DNA of 46,385 nucleotides from a virus, in IMG/VR virus record IMGVR_UViG_3300020020_000062, positions 1 to 46,385 of that record, one strand, 5' to 3'. The translations under genes were made by a program, and so were the position numbers. Numbering within the stretch: position 1 is the stretch's first letter; every line of letters begins with the position of its first letter. The notes under the pieces are model-generated. The model was not told the origin of the DNA. It ran no database searches and saw only the letters and a list, made by a program, of their open reading frames with translations. Shown one piece after another: positions 31,251 to 40,648 of the stretch.

Positions 31251-31949
31251 TTACTTAGCCATTTCTAGGCCCAAAGCCTTGTACTTTTCCTTGTCAATAA
31301 TCGTATGACAAGATTGACACATTGGGAAAATAGGATTCCAAGTTGCGCCACACGCGGGGCAATTCTTCATTTCGATTGCCTTGAAATCCTGCATCCAAAT
31401 CTTATTTCCATCAACTCCAAGCCCAATTGCAGCCTTACGCATAGTATCATTAATAGCAAGAGGATTACTTCCACTTCTCGCCCAATTAACATCAGCCATT
31501 TTAACAACAGCTTCATACCATGCTTTTTGTCTACGCTGAGCAATATCTAATTCCGTCTTATGCTTCTCTTTAATCTCTTTAACTGTTAATGCACCCGGTA
31601 ACCAAAAAAGACCCGGCTTAGATTCAGGGGAATATTCAATCATTCCCACACAATAATCATTAACAACTGATTCTGCCACTACTACTGAACTATGGGGAAT
31701 TTCGAGTAATGGTTGCTTCTCATCAATTTCTCTCCACCATGAACTTGTTCCAACTACTAAAATAGAGGGAAGTTCATAAGTTCCAGGGGGAATAATAAAA
31801 ATTCCAGGTTCAATAGTGGGCTTATGTTCGTTAATAGATTCCTGCGAAATATTAACAACCGTAGACTTATCACTTGGATTAGGAGCTGACCTAATCACAC
31901 GGCGATTATTATCCATCCAACTTGGTAACTGTTGATTCACTAATGCCAT
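31251..31949 (-). CDS. Virion-region protein with C-terminal zinc ribbon
   Basis: A 232-residue protein with a Pro-rich start (QQLPSWMDNNRRVIRSAPNP), a beta-rich middle and a C-terminal zinc ribbon: CPACG and CQSC around residues 198-218, 12 residues apart. It overlaps the upstream gene by 41 bases and the next gene starts one base after its stop. Role unknown; the zinc ribbon may bind DNA or another virion protein. Confidence 0.6.
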   Translation of the reverse strand: MALVNQQLPSWMDNNRRVIRSAPNPSDKSTVVNISQESINEHKPTIEPGIFIIPPGTYELPSILVVGTSSWWREIDEKQPLLEIPHSSVVVAESVVNDYCVGMIEYSPESKPGLFWLPGALTVKEIKEKHKTELDIAQRRQKAWYEAVVKMADVNWARSGSNPLAINDTMRKAAIGLGVDGNKIWMQDFKAIEMKNCPACGATWNPIFPMCQSCHTIIDKEKYKALGLEMAK

Positions 31950-32523
31950 TGTCCTTATCCTTTTCTAATTGAGTGGTTTGTTCATGAGGTACCACTACAC
32001 CTGAACCATACGCTAACGCATCACCGGCAGCTGTTTCATTACCGAATAATTCCAATTTCAAACTATCAAGCCTTTTTCTCTTAGCTTCTGCACCAGTTTT
32101 TGGATCACTAAATTCAATTAAGGGATCTTTGTATTTCGCACCAACTACTGCAGCGGAAGCCTTAAGAATTTGACCAATTACAATTTGACAAACATCCCAT
32201 CTAGGTGGTAATGGATTCTTATTACCATCCATGAAAACCCATACGGGCTCGTAACTCCATTTCTCCGTTAAATCTGTTTCCACATTTTCCGGAACTGGCA
32301 TAGCCCTTTCCAAAATATAACAATAATCTGCCCACTGTCTATACTTTGGAACTTCTTTTACAACAGGAGTTAATAACTCATCACCTTCATCGGTATGAGT
32401 CATCAATCTCCGCTGCATAATATCATGTGAATAAACTACTTGCCATAAAGGATTCAGAGTATGAGAGAAATACCCATAATCTCGCTTAAGCCGATAGTTT
32501 ATTGTTTCAAGTGATTCTAACAT
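31909..32523 (-). CDS. Hypothetical protein of the capsid region
   Basis: A 204-residue protein starting by a TAATG overlap with the upstream gene. N-terminal segments ETINYRLKRDYGYFSHTLNP and LWQVVYSHDIMQRRLMTHTD are helical and aromatic; a later part is Lys/Asp-rich. It is a conserved-looking protein in the head module, possibly a minor capsid or assembly factor. No family recognised. Confidence 0.55.
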   Translation of the reverse strand: MLESLETINYRLKRDYGYFSHTLNPLWQVVYSHDIMQRRLMTHTDEGDELLTPVVKEVPKYRQWADYCYILERAMPVPENVETDLTEKWSYEPVWVFMDGNKNPLPPRWDVCQIVIGQILKASAAVVGAKYKDPLIEFSDPKTGAEAKRKRLDSLKLELFGNETAAGDALAYGSGVVVPHEQTTQLEKDKDNGISESTVTKLDG

Positions 32524-32699
32524 TACTGTTCTACTTTGTAATTATCCTGAAACGAAGCTGGGTGTAAATCAGTATCTTCTTCACAATCAATCATCATGTT
32601 GGCTTTGACCATTTTAAGGGTCATTTCTCTACCAACATTATTCTTAATCTTTTCACCCTTCTTAACAACCTTACCAGTTTTCCTATCATATAGATTCAT
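32523..32699 (-). CDS. Small basic hypothetical protein
   Basis: A 58-residue protein with AAGGTG before its ATG. The N-terminal half is Lys-rich (DRKTGKVVKKGEKIKNNVGR) and the C-terminal half acidic (DCEEDTDLHPASFQDNY). It overlaps the next gene by TAATG. Its place after two hairpins and before head-region genes suggests a small assembly factor; that is inference. Confidence 0.55.
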   Translation of the reverse strand: MNLYDRKTGKVVKKGEKIKNNVGREMTLKMVKANMMIDCEEDTDLHPASFQDNYKVEQ

Positions 32700-32716
32700 A
32701 AATCACCTTAGTAAAT

Positions 32717-32789
32717 GCCATTCTTTTGCAACAGAAGAATGGCGAAGAAACTGTATGTGCTGTCTTTCCTAATGCAGTTAGGAAACAGC
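32717..32789 (-). other. Two strong hairpins between capsid-region genes
   Basis: GCCATTCTT (32717-32725) pairs perfectly with AAGAATGGC (32735-32743), nine base pairs. GCTGTCTTTCCTAA (32759-32772) pairs with TTAGGAAACAGC (32778-32789) with one bulged base, twelve base pairs, and includes the stop codon of the upstream gene. No T-run follows, so mRNA stabilisation or processing after the highly expressed capsid genes fits better than termination. Confidence 0.5.
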
Positions 32790-33092
32790 CATCGGGCTCC
32801 ACTTGTTTGTAAGTGGATTCCAAACCATCCAGAAAGGTCTATTCTGAATGGGTGTGTATGCTGTAAGAATGTTACCCGTGGTTAACAATGCACCGGGGTT
32901 AGCATCCGTAAACATAAACAGTAACGCAACCGTACCACTAACAGGCGGAGTAATATTGGCAACCTGAACCGTACCTGTAAGAATGGTAAGGAACGTGGTA
33001 GGAACAATAGTAGCCGCACTAGCAATGGTTTTCGGTGTAGCCTGTTTATCACTCTGAACCGTGCTAAGTTCCTGAAAGAGAAGGTCACTCAT
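32778..33092 (-). CDS. Possible capsid decoration or head protein
   Basis: A 104-residue protein. I start it at the ATG at 33092 because AAGGAG precedes it; an upstream frame extension has no ribosome site. MSDLLFQELSTVQSDKQATP opens it, then beta-rich segments (SAATIVPTTFLTILTGTVQV, GTVALLFMFTDANPGA) and a WMVWNPLTNKWSP end. It follows the major capsid gene directly, a common place for decoration or capsid-associated proteins. Homology is not recognised. Confidence 0.6.
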   Translation of the reverse strand: MSDLLFQELSTVQSDKQATPKTIASAATIVPTTFLTILTGTVQVANITPPVSGTVALLFMFTDANPGALLTTGNILTAYTPIQNRPFWMVWNPLTNKWSPMAVS

Positions 33093-33103
33093 TATTTTTC
33101 TCC

Positions 33104-34354
33104 TTAGTAACCAGCAGGGATAGAGAGATTGTCGATATAAGCACACGCAGCCGGGTTATTCACGAAAGTCTGGAATCCCACAACCATGTAGAAAATATCG
33201 GCAGTCATTACACCACCCGATTGACCGCGTAATTCAAAAATCTTACGGCCATCAGTGGTATAAAAACCAATAGGCAGAATTTCACCGCGACCCCAGACCT
33301 TATCAGAAACAAAGTCAATACGAGTCTTGTTCCAGTTAAAGCTCTCTTTGACAGTTGCACCAGCCATCTGCATCTTATCAAAGTACATATCCAGAGATTC
33401 TTCTTTAGCTTGCTTCTGGATAATAGAGACTAACTGTCCAATCTGCTCATAAACCTGTTTCTGGGCAGGATGCATCCATGCATCTGGTGAAAACTTATTA
33501 TTCAAGCCAACCCTATTACCAATCTTGTTGATAGCAACACGAGGCAAAGGGAGCGCAAGAAAAGAAGCACCACCATTAACACGGCTTGCACGAATTTCAG
33601 GCGTTGTACTACGTGGGAAACCTAACCATGTACCTGTAGTAGCATTTGAGTGATGGTAAGGCACACCAAACAAAGCAGGTAAACTGGTAGGAGTAGTAAT
33701 ACCATCAGTAACTAAGACGTCGGTGGCAATTGCACCAGCAACGGCAGGAGTAACCTGAATAGTACTATTCTCCACATCCCACGAAGTAATAACACCCTTT
33801 CCTCGGTTAGTAGCTAAGGTTGCATCGAATACCTGTACAACCTGCTCAGAACGCATTAAGCGCGCGCCAAAAGCAGAAGTTAATACATAAGTATCAACAC
33901 CACCAGAAGTGCTAACCGAAGAAATAGTACCAATCTGACCCGTACCCGGCTGCATTAACTGTGAATCTAACTGACGACGAATTTCATCTAAAGCATCAGC
34001 AGTTAAATCACGAACAGCATTAATAACAGCCTTACGAGCATCATCAGTTGCCCACTGAGCTAATTTGGTATATTCAATGTTCTCTGACATGAACACTGAA
34101 TTTAATACCGCTTTATCCCAAGTAGGACCCGAACCACGTCCTAAATCTCCACCATCAGCATTAAAATACTGAAAGCGGCCACCCGGACGTAACTTCAGGG
34201 GAACACGCATTTGTCGATTAGAAATCTTTTCGACATTGCGCTTACGAATGTTTGCGTAGAAGAACTCATCGCTTTCAAACAGTTTCTCGACTTTCGGTAA
34301 AACTCGCTCGAGTTCTGTTCCTGCGATTTGTGCTTCGTTAACAGCACCAGGCAT
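33104..34354 (-). CDS. Major capsid protein, HK97-type fold
   Basis: A 416-residue protein between a scaffold candidate and a small head protein, the classic order. Signature parts are the N-terminal helical arm (EAQIAGTELERVLPKVEKLF), MRVPLKLRPGGRFQYFNADG like an E-loop, a long spine helix (KAVINAVRDLTADALDEIRR) and the C-terminal beta P-domain (AGATVKESFNWNKTRIDFVS, IFYMVVGFQTFVNNPAACAY). Hundreds of copies should form the icosahedral shell. A GC-richer codon set suggests high expression. Confidence 0.85.
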   Translation of the reverse strand: MPGAVNEAQIAGTELERVLPKVEKLFESDEFFYANIRKRNVEKISNRQMRVPLKLRPGGRFQYFNADGGDLGRGSGPTWDKAVLNSVFMSENIEYTKLAQWATDDARKAVINAVRDLTADALDEIRRQLDSQLMQPGTGQIGTISSVSTSGGVDTYVLTSAFGARLMRSEQVVQVFDATLATNRGKGVITSWDVENSTIQVTPAVAGAIATDVLVTDGITTPTSLPALFGVPYHHSNATTGTWLGFPRSTTPEIRASRVNGGASFLALPLPRVAINKIGNRVGLNNKFSPDAWMHPAQKQVYEQIGQLVSIIQKQAKEESLDMYFDKMQMAGATVKESFNWNKTRIDFVSDKVWGRGEILPIGFYTTDGRKIFELRGQSGGVMTADIFYMVVGFQTFVNNPAACAYIDNLSIPAGY

Positions 34355-34358
34355 TTAA

Positions 34359-35648
34359 TTAGTCCTCTCTATCAAAGTAATCGCGTGTGGATTCTCCTGC
34401 TTTTAATACAGGAGCCTTCTTATCATTTCCACTACTTGATGAGGATGTGGATCTTCCTGGTGTAATAGGTTCTCGGGTTTTTTCTCTAGTTGTACCGGCC
34501 CCTAATCCTTTAAGAGCTTCACTACGAACTTTGAGGATTATCTTACTTAGAGAAGTTCTACCCTTGTTCATTGCAATAGTCTGAATCATGTTCATTGATT
34601 CCTGACTAAAATTATTTCGTACCGCCCGTTCCCATGCGTTACTTAATTGCTTCATGTAAGCTGGGTCGGTTTTCATTCCTTGTGACAATTCATTAAAGAC
34701 CCGATTAATTGCATTCTCTTTAATGAACGGGGTCATCTTTGGGGAATCTTTATCATCAATATTAGTTTCAATTAAAGCCTTCAGCCTATTTCCTACTTTG
34801 TTATCAATATCTGTAGAAAAAGACTGGAATCTTTCCTGAGCAAATTGCATTCTTTCTTGCTCTAATTGATTTACCTGTTCATTCTGTTGAACTGGTCTTG
34901 AAAAAGGTTGAGGCTGAATTTCACCTGTTCTACCAAATACAAATTGCTGAATAATATTGGCAGCCGTCATCATATCTTGATTCTGTGTTTGACGGGCCTG
35001 TTGCTGCATTGAATTAATTAATGCAGCTGATTGATTACTTAAAATATGATAATACGCTTGGGGTTCAACCGTCCCAATCGCGTGCATTACATTATCAACT
35101 ACACGCGCGAATGCCTGTGGGTCCGCTTCTTTAACAGTCTTTAATACAGAGGTCATATTCCCCTGCATTAATTCCTGCCTAAACCCGTCAAAAGCCTGTA
35201 ATGTTTCTACTGCTTCACGTGCTTCCTGAACTGTAGAGAAAACCTCAGTAAATTGCTGGTCTCTTGAATAAGCAACATTTAAATAAGGAAATTCCTTAAA
35301 TAAATTTGGGTACTTCTTCAAGATTTCCTTGCGTCTTACTGGGCTAATTAAATCTAATTTCTCAGGTGTTAATTCTTCTTCTAATTCTTCTTCTTTTTCG
35401 TCTTCATCAACACCTAGCTTAGCTTTTAATTCGGCTTCTTCTTTTTCCTGCTTCTTTGCTGCCTTATCTTCAGGTGTAACTTCTTCGTCCTCTTCTTTTT
35501 CCCTAGCAACATCTCTTTGGGACTTAAGATTAACCTTATCAGCACCATCTTCATCAATTACTGGCGGTGCCTTAATTTCTTCATCAAGCGCAGCTCGGAT
35601 ATCTTGTGCCTTACTATCAAACGAAGTAGATTCATTATTCAGGGACAT
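34359..35648 (-). CDS. Scaffolding protein candidate
   Basis: A 429-residue, highly charged, mostly helical protein placed between portal and capsid, where scaffolds usually lie. The N-terminal half has Glu/Lys-rich tracts (REKEEDEEVTPEDKAAKKQ, DEKEEELEEELTPEKLD), followed by Gln-rich helices (QSAALINSMQQQARQTQNQD) and a basic C-terminus (KKAPVLKAGESTRDYFDRED). Such composition is typical of scaffolds that bind capsid protein and leave or are cleaved. The assignment is from position and composition. Confidence 0.7.
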   Translation of the reverse strand: MSLNNESTSFDSKAQDIRAALDEEIKAPPVIDEDGADKVNLKSQRDVAREKEEDEEVTPEDKAAKKQEKEEAELKAKLGVDEDEKEEELEEELTPEKLDLISPVRRKEILKKYPNLFKEFPYLNVAYSRDQQFTEVFSTVQEAREAVETLQAFDGFRQELMQGNMTSVLKTVKEADPQAFARVVDNVMHAIGTVEPQAYYHILSNQSAALINSMQQQARQTQNQDMMTAANIIQQFVFGRTGEIQPQPFSRPVQQNEQVNQLEQERMQFAQERFQSFSTDIDNKVGNRLKALIETNIDDKDSPKMTPFIKENAINRVFNELSQGMKTDPAYMKQLSNAWERAVRNNFSQESMNMIQTIAMNKGRTSLSKIILKVRSEALKGLGAGTTREKTREPITPGRSTSSSSSGNDKKAPVLKAGESTRDYFDRED

Positions 35649-37941
35649 TGTTTTTCTTAGCCTGTGCTGCTACTGGTTCCGGTTTTTCTTTTTCACCAGG
35701 TTTTTGTTGTTCTTGAGGGTTTGCTGAACCTGCAGCATTCTGATTCATCATACCCTGTGTCAATATAGTAAAGTGCTGTTGCCCATGCAGTAATACGTTC
35801 TTATATCCTTTTGGATTCTCTTGTTTAGCAAGCCTTCCTGATTCGCCAACTAACCATTCTCTACAAGTATCCCATCCAATTTCATGATTATCTACTAAGA
35901 AATCAACTGGTATCGAGGGCATTTCCATTTCTTGCCCTGTCATTGGGTCCATTTCTATAATAGGCTCAGATTGAAGCAACAATTGAATTTCTTCCAATTG
36001 CTGGGTAACATCTTCAGTACCAGGTACTTCAAAATCTTCTAATCCAATTGCTTGAGCAACTAATCTTCTGTTTTTGGGAACTGCTAAAAGTTCCATAACT
36101 TGGGGATTACCAGATGCCATCATTTGCATAATGACATCCTTCTTCTGTGCCCAACTTATCGGTAAATTCTCGTTAGCTTCTAATTCAACACTTCCAATCT
36201 TCCCTTGTAACTGCGCACGCCTAACGAAAACATTTAAAAAATTACCGTTAGTTCCCTTAACAACATTTCGCTCATCATCCGTGCTTTGAATATCCTGAAT
36301 GTAAGCTGGGATAACTTTAGAGAAAACAGTTTTCCACCAAACAGCTAACATTTTCCATGGATTTTGCAGCCTTTGCATTGCTTGGCTACGTGACATAGAA
36401 TACTGAGCTGCTGTTTTACTAGAATTAGGCTGGGCTCCTCCGAAAAGACTTGGTAAAGCACCACTTGCCATTTGTCCTAATTGCTGTACGCGCTCGGCAA
36501 ATGGTAAAACTTCACCACTTAACTGAGCAGTCTTAACTTCATGAAATGCATCTGCTACAGATTTACCAGCCGCGGGTGTAGCGGGATAAACACCACCAAC
36601 TAAAACTTCAGATTGCTTATAAGCATCTAAATCAACAACCGCGGGGTCAACCCATGTCTGGGGAATACCATGCTCAATAGTCTGTAATGTTAAACTAATA
36701 AGATCGTTCGTAATATCTTGTACAGAAGTTAATAACAATCCCAACGGATCATCAGTAAGGTAATCAGCAAGAGGGTTGCGAGTAGCAGTCCAATGATCAT
36801 CAAGAGCCTCGTTACAGGCTTCTGCAAAATGTTCATTTACGAAGACAACCTTAACTCCATCTGGATATAATTTCTTAAGCCTATCTGCTTTCTCTTTTTC
36901 CAGTATGTTAAACGCAGAACATCTGAGCCAAGCATTACGAACTGTGGGGTTCTCACGTGGTTCCATCCCCATGTATTGGGTCGAAATTCTGGCCCATCGT
37001 TCATAGTTGTCATAACCACTATTGGACGATACTTTACCAAACCTATCCCATAATTCGGGGTATCTTTCGAGTACATTGGAATAATGGGTCTCGTAGGAAT
37101 AGATGAGGTAGGGGGTATCTTTTTGACATTGTGCATAAAGAGCAGTCTTTACAAATAACCCACCATGAACTTCAATGCATTGTCTAGCCTTCGGCTCGTC
37201 CCTTTGGTTAACGAGGCGCTTAATAGGAATTTTTCCAGACTGAAGCTCAGGAATAAATGCCACTCCACAATTCGGGCAAATATCACCTTCTTTTAATGCT
37301 GCGTCAATCCCAATATCCTGATTATCTGGCCCAAATGTATTACGCTTTACAGCTGAAAGAAATTCATCACCAGGAAACATCTTACAAATAGCACAAACTT
37401 CTTGAGTCCGATATTCTTCAGCTTCCTCATATTCATCTACCTTGTAAGTACCATACTCTTTGGAAGTCTTAGTATAGTTATGGGCAAAAATGGTACCTTC
37501 TGTGCAATAAATGAATAAAGCATGAAGCCATAAGTAAGGCGCGTCTGCATGCTTATACATTAGAGACGCAATTCTATCCCCAGCTTTAGCAGTTTCAATG
37601 TCCGCGGGATTCTCAGCATCATCCGGATAACATGATACTGGGGGAATCGTAACGGACATTGCTGCTATAATACTATCGAGGTATGCCTTGAAGACATTTA
37701 CCTGCTTATCATAGAATTGCGCATCCTTTGTACCCTCAGAAGCATCATAGGCTAAGTTATTAATTCTCCAATCATGCGCGGTTTCACTCCACCAAATACG
37801 CGCAAAACCTGACCAGTAGAATTTTAACTTCTTATACACCCGCATTAATCTCTCACGTGTCGCCTGATCTTCTTTATAGAAATGATCTAGGACGTACTTG
37901 AGATCAATTTGAATTTCTTCGGGTGTCTTTTTCTCAGCCAT
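35635..37941 (-). CDS. Portal protein with a zinc-ribbon insertion
   Basis: A 768-residue portal that should form the dodecameric DNA gate of the capsid. The opening KYVLDHFYKEDQATRERLMR, WSGFARIWWSETAHDWRI and FKAYLDSIIAAMSVTIP segments, and a later QLGQMASGALPSLFGGAQPN with SKTAAQYSMSRSQAM, match large podovirus portals. An insertion carries CAIC (183-186) and CPNC (222-225), a zinc-ribbon pair not found in most portals. It overlaps the scaffold gene by 14 bases. The extra length compared with compact portals (about 500 residues) fits the podovirus type. Confidence 0.85.
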   Translation of the reverse strand: MAEKKTPEEIQIDLKYVLDHFYKEDQATRERLMRVYKKLKFYWSGFARIWWSETAHDWRINNLAYDASEGTKDAQFYDKQVNVFKAYLDSIIAAMSVTIPPVSCYPDDAENPADIETAKAGDRIASLMYKHADAPYLWLHALFIYCTEGTIFAHNYTKTSKEYGTYKVDEYEEAEEYRTQEVCAICKMFPGDEFLSAVKRNTFGPDNQDIGIDAALKEGDICPNCGVAFIPELQSGKIPIKRLVNQRDEPKARQCIEVHGGLFVKTALYAQCQKDTPYLIYSYETHYSNVLERYPELWDRFGKVSSNSGYDNYERWARISTQYMGMEPRENPTVRNAWLRCSAFNILEKEKADRLKKLYPDGVKVVFVNEHFAEACNEALDDHWTATRNPLADYLTDDPLGLLLTSVQDITNDLISLTLQTIEHGIPQTWVDPAVVDLDAYKQSEVLVGGVYPATPAAGKSVADAFHEVKTAQLSGEVLPFAERVQQLGQMASGALPSLFGGAQPNSSKTAAQYSMSRSQAMQRLQNPWKMLAVWWKTVFSKVIPAYIQDIQSTDDERNVVKGTNGNFLNVFVRRAQLQGKIGSVELEANENLPISWAQKKDVIMQMMASGNPQVMELLAVPKNRRLVAQAIGLEDFEVPGTEDVTQQLEEIQLLLQSEPIIEMDPMTGQEMEMPSIPVDFLVDNHEIGWDTCREWLVGESGRLAKQENPKGYKNVLLHGQQHFTILTQGMMNQNAAGSANPQEQQKPGEKEKPEPVAAQAKKNNVPE

Positions 37942-38465
37942 TAGACGAAATTCCTACCGCCACCCTGTTGCAACATTGCTAATAATTGTGGATTAAATTG
38001 TGGTTGCTGCATTGGCATTCCACCACCCATCATAGGAGGTGGTTGCATTGGTGGCATCATTCCTCCCATTTGCGGCTGACCTGTTCCACCACCAAAATTA
38101 CGCATACCACCATCCGGCGGCATCATTTGTGATTGTGGCTTAGGTAATGGCATACGCGGTGGATTCTTATTCATTTCAGGCTTATTATTACCCTTAAGCC
38201 TATTAATACCACCCTGAACCATACCAGCACCTTTAACAGCATTACCCATAGGACTACCAGGCTTACTTTGTCCCATAAGCATCTGCATTAACATTTCCAT
38301 TACACCAGGAGGCGGTCCTGCAATACCTTGTTCTGGTCCTTGTCCCATTCCCATATTAGGATTAGGAATATTCATACCAGGACCAGGACGCATTCCGCCC
38401 ATTGGTGGCATATTAGGTGGACGCATACCACCCATTTGTTGCGGTTGTTCTTGACCTTTAGCCAA
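37941..38465 (-). CDS. Met/Pro/Gly-rich hypothetical protein
   Basis: A 174-residue low-complexity protein with segments such as QMGGMRPPNMPPMGGMRPG, VMEMLMQMLMGQSKPG and MGGMMPPMQPPPMMGGGMPM. The TTG at 38465 is my preferred start because GAGG lies six bases before it; a TTG at 38492 is possible. It lies between the large terminase/zinc gene and the portal. Disordered Met-rich proteins in this place may be head-assembly tethers; the function is unknown. Confidence 0.55.
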   Translation of the reverse strand: MAKGQEQPQQMGGMRPPNMPPMGGMRPGPGMNIPNPNMGMGQGPEQGIAGPPPGVMEMLMQMLMGQSKPGSPMGNAVKGAGMVQGGINRLKGNNKPEMNKNPPRMPLPKPQSQMMPPDGGMRNFGGGTGQPQMGGMMPPMQPPPMMGGGMPMQQPQFNPQLLAMLQQGGGRNFV

Positions 38466-38799
38466 TTCCCACCTCTTTCTCAATATCGTCAACTGTTTTA
38501 ATAGGATTATTTCTTAATGCTCGTGCTTTAGCTCTATCTTCTTCTTCCAAAAGTCTCTGTTGAACTGCCCAAGTAGGAACCATTGCTCTAACAGGTTCTC
38601 TATTAACTGGAGCCCTTTCTACAATCTTCTCAATTACTTTAGGTTCAGTAATTTTATCGAGAAGTTGTTTTGAATAAGCTCGTTCCTTTTCAAGTAACTG
38701 AGTAAGAACATCACAATTATGACATTCTTTTGCTTCCCTCATCTCATCCCTACAATGGGTACAATGGGGATTGAATAGTTTGTGAAAGAAATTAACCAT
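38458..38799 (-). CDS. Small zinc-finger protein beside terminase
   Basis: A 113-residue protein with CTHC (13-16) and CHNC (26-29) near the N-terminus, a compact zinc knuckle, and then a long coiled-coil-like helix (DVLTQLLEKERAYSKQLLDK, QQRLLEEEDRAKARALRNN). It starts one base inside the large terminase stop. Coupling with TerL and a zinc knuckle plus coiled coil suggest a packaging or portal accessory; that is inference. Confidence 0.6.
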   Translation of the reverse strand: MVNFFHKLFNPHCTHCRDEMREAKECHNCDVLTQLLEKERAYSKQLLDKITEPKVIEKIVERAPVNREPVRAMVPTWAVQQRLLEEEDRAKARALRNNPIKTVDDIEKEVGIG

Positions 38800-40421
38800 T
38801 AGTGATGATACCTCGAAACTCCAAATGATTTCTTTTTCGTTCCATCGATAACTGCGGCATTTCGAAACAAATAATTGTAATCGCCAGTTCTCTGGAACTC
38901 TTGAACTATCTCTTGTTGCTTTTGAACCTTTTCAAACTCTTTTTCTGACTCATTTACATAACGATCAGCTGCATCTAGAAGGTATCTACCAGCATCATAG
39001 GGATCATCACCCGGAAACTCCGCCACATCTTCAGGAGCTTTTCCTTCTTTTGCTTTCTCATACACGCACATCTTAATTGATTCAATAAACTTTGGACAAC
39101 CCAATCCACTTACAATACCTGGAGCAAAAATTAATAACTTTGGTAAGTTATTTTCAGGTTGAGGTAATTCATACTGCTTCAAATAAGAATGGTATTCCTT
39201 CAAAGAACCATTACGCATTAACCATACAGCAAATTCCTGGTCATATGGCTTAACAGTAATAGGTGCTACTGGTTTTGGTCTCCATCTAAGATATTCATGA
39301 AATAACATCTTACCCGCAATACGTGAACCAGCTGCGTTACCACTTAATTGAATAGGACGTCCTAAAGCATCCGTAATCTGTTGATGAATTGTATGTTCCT
39401 GCCCACGTACTTGAGAAGCAGACTGACATAACATTACTACTTTTGGATTCGCTTCGTTAACAAAAGGTTTGATTTCGTTGCACCAGACTTCAATTTTCGT
39501 TTTCTGAAAAGTATCTTCCCTATAAACCACCACGCGGCCATCCGGAGAAATTGCAGCATAAAGCACGCATGTCATTGCTGGTGGATTATATCCCCAGTCC
39601 ATTGAAATAATTCTAGGCCAATAGTCTGGGATATCAAACGGTTCTACTACATGAAGCGCATTCTCAGGTTCATCAGGATAATGCTTATCCCTAAATTCAT
39701 CAAATACCTGTCCTAAGTAAGCATTCCAATTACCAAACTTCCTAGCCTGTCTTTCTGCTTCTGGTAAGGCATCTAATGACTGGAGATAAGATGGATCAGT
39801 ATAGGGATTATCAGTAGCAACCGCATGAATATACATACGTTCATTGCCACCACGACCCTCAATAATTTTACCACCTTCAGGACAGGGGTCAACAAATCTC
39901 TTTTTAACCCAACCATGTCCAATTCCACCCGGCATTCCCGCGCACCTAATAATTGCAGGTAATCCACTTCCTAATGGTGCTCGTACGCGCTCAAAAGCTA
40001 AGTAAAGATATTGGTACTCGGTAAGAGAACCAACTTCATCAGGAGCAAATACGTTAATTTCCATTGAGTCATACTTGTGAACGTCATCTTCATTTTCACA
40101 ATGACCCAAGAAAACCATTGCTCCACTTGGGAAAGTAAAGGCCATGTCTTGACCATTAAAAGTTGCGCCAAATGGCCTATACATTCTCCTAGCACGAGGT
40201 AAAACTTCTCTTTTAAGTTCAGGATGAGTACGCCTCATTATAACCATTTTGAAGCGCGGATGTTCATGATACTTATGAACAATCGGAAAAACAACAATGG
40301 TTTCCGTTTTGGCAGTATTCACCCCACCACCATACATCGCCTCTTTAACTGTAGGCGGTATGGTAAGGAATTCAGACTGCTTATCGAATGGTTTCCATTC
40401 GTTGTTTTTGAAAAGGCTCAT
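38799..40421 (-). CDS. terL: Terminase large subunit
   Basis: A 540-residue packaging motor. The ATPase domain has GGGVNTAKTE (31-40) as Walker A, with Ala where GK(S/T) loops have Gly, and NVFAPDEVG with Asp128 and Glu129 as Walker B. The C-terminal RNase-H-like nuclease shows SMDWGYNPP with Asp275 and DDPYDAGRYLLDA with Asp472, Asp473 and Asp476. It should dock on the portal, use ATP to pump DNA and cut at headful or cohesive ends. The gene overlaps the next by one base. It lies over four kilobases from the small-terminase candidate. Confidence 0.93.
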   Translation of the reverse strand: MSLFKNNEWKPFDKQSEFLTIPPTVKEAMYGGGVNTAKTETIVVFPIVHKYHEHPRFKMVIMRRTHPELKREVLPRARRMYRPFGATFNGQDMAFTFPSGAMVFLGHCENEDDVHKYDSMEINVFAPDEVGSLTEYQYLYLAFERVRAPLGSGLPAIIRCAGMPGGIGHGWVKKRFVDPCPEGGKIIEGRGGNERMYIHAVATDNPYTDPSYLQSLDALPEAERQARKFGNWNAYLGQVFDEFRDKHYPDEPENALHVVEPFDIPDYWPRIISMDWGYNPPAMTCVLYAAISPDGRVVVYREDTFQKTKIEVWCNEIKPFVNEANPKVVMLCQSASQVRGQEHTIHQQITDALGRPIQLSGNAAGSRIAGKMLFHEYLRWRPKPVAPITVKPYDQEFAVWLMRNGSLKEYHSYLKQYELPQPENNLPKLLIFAPGIVSGLGCPKFIESIKMCVYEKAKEGKAPEDVAEFPGDDPYDAGRYLLDAADRYVNESEKEFEKVQKQQEIVQEFQRTGDYNYLFRNAAVIDGTKKKSFGVSRYHH

Positions 40422-40648
40422 TACTTACTCTTAATCGTACCCGTAACTTCTGTGCCGCCAATTGCGCCGGCAACAGCAATAGGAGCATTAGCAATCGCTG
40501 TTTCTTTATCTTTTAAAGACTGAACCTTAGTGAGTAGTTCATTTAAATCAGCAGAAACATTCTCACCCTGCTGATGGCGATGAAACAAACCAATTAAAGC
40601 TTCCACTGTAGCCTGCAATGCTAACATAGCAAGTTGTTCTTTATTCAT
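40421..40648 (-). CDS. Small helical hypothetical protein
   Basis: A 75-residue protein starting MNKEQLAMLALQATVEALIG and continuing with a helix (DLNELLTKVQSLKDKETAIA) and a short Ala/Gly end. It overlaps TerL by one base. It could be a lysis-module accessory or a coiled-coil partner of the lipoprotein upstream. No transmembrane span or catalytic site is seen. Confidence 0.55.
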   Translation of the reverse strand: MNKEQLAMLALQATVEALIGLFHRHQQGENVSADLNELLTKVQSLKDKETAIANAPIAVAGAIGGTEVTGTIKSK

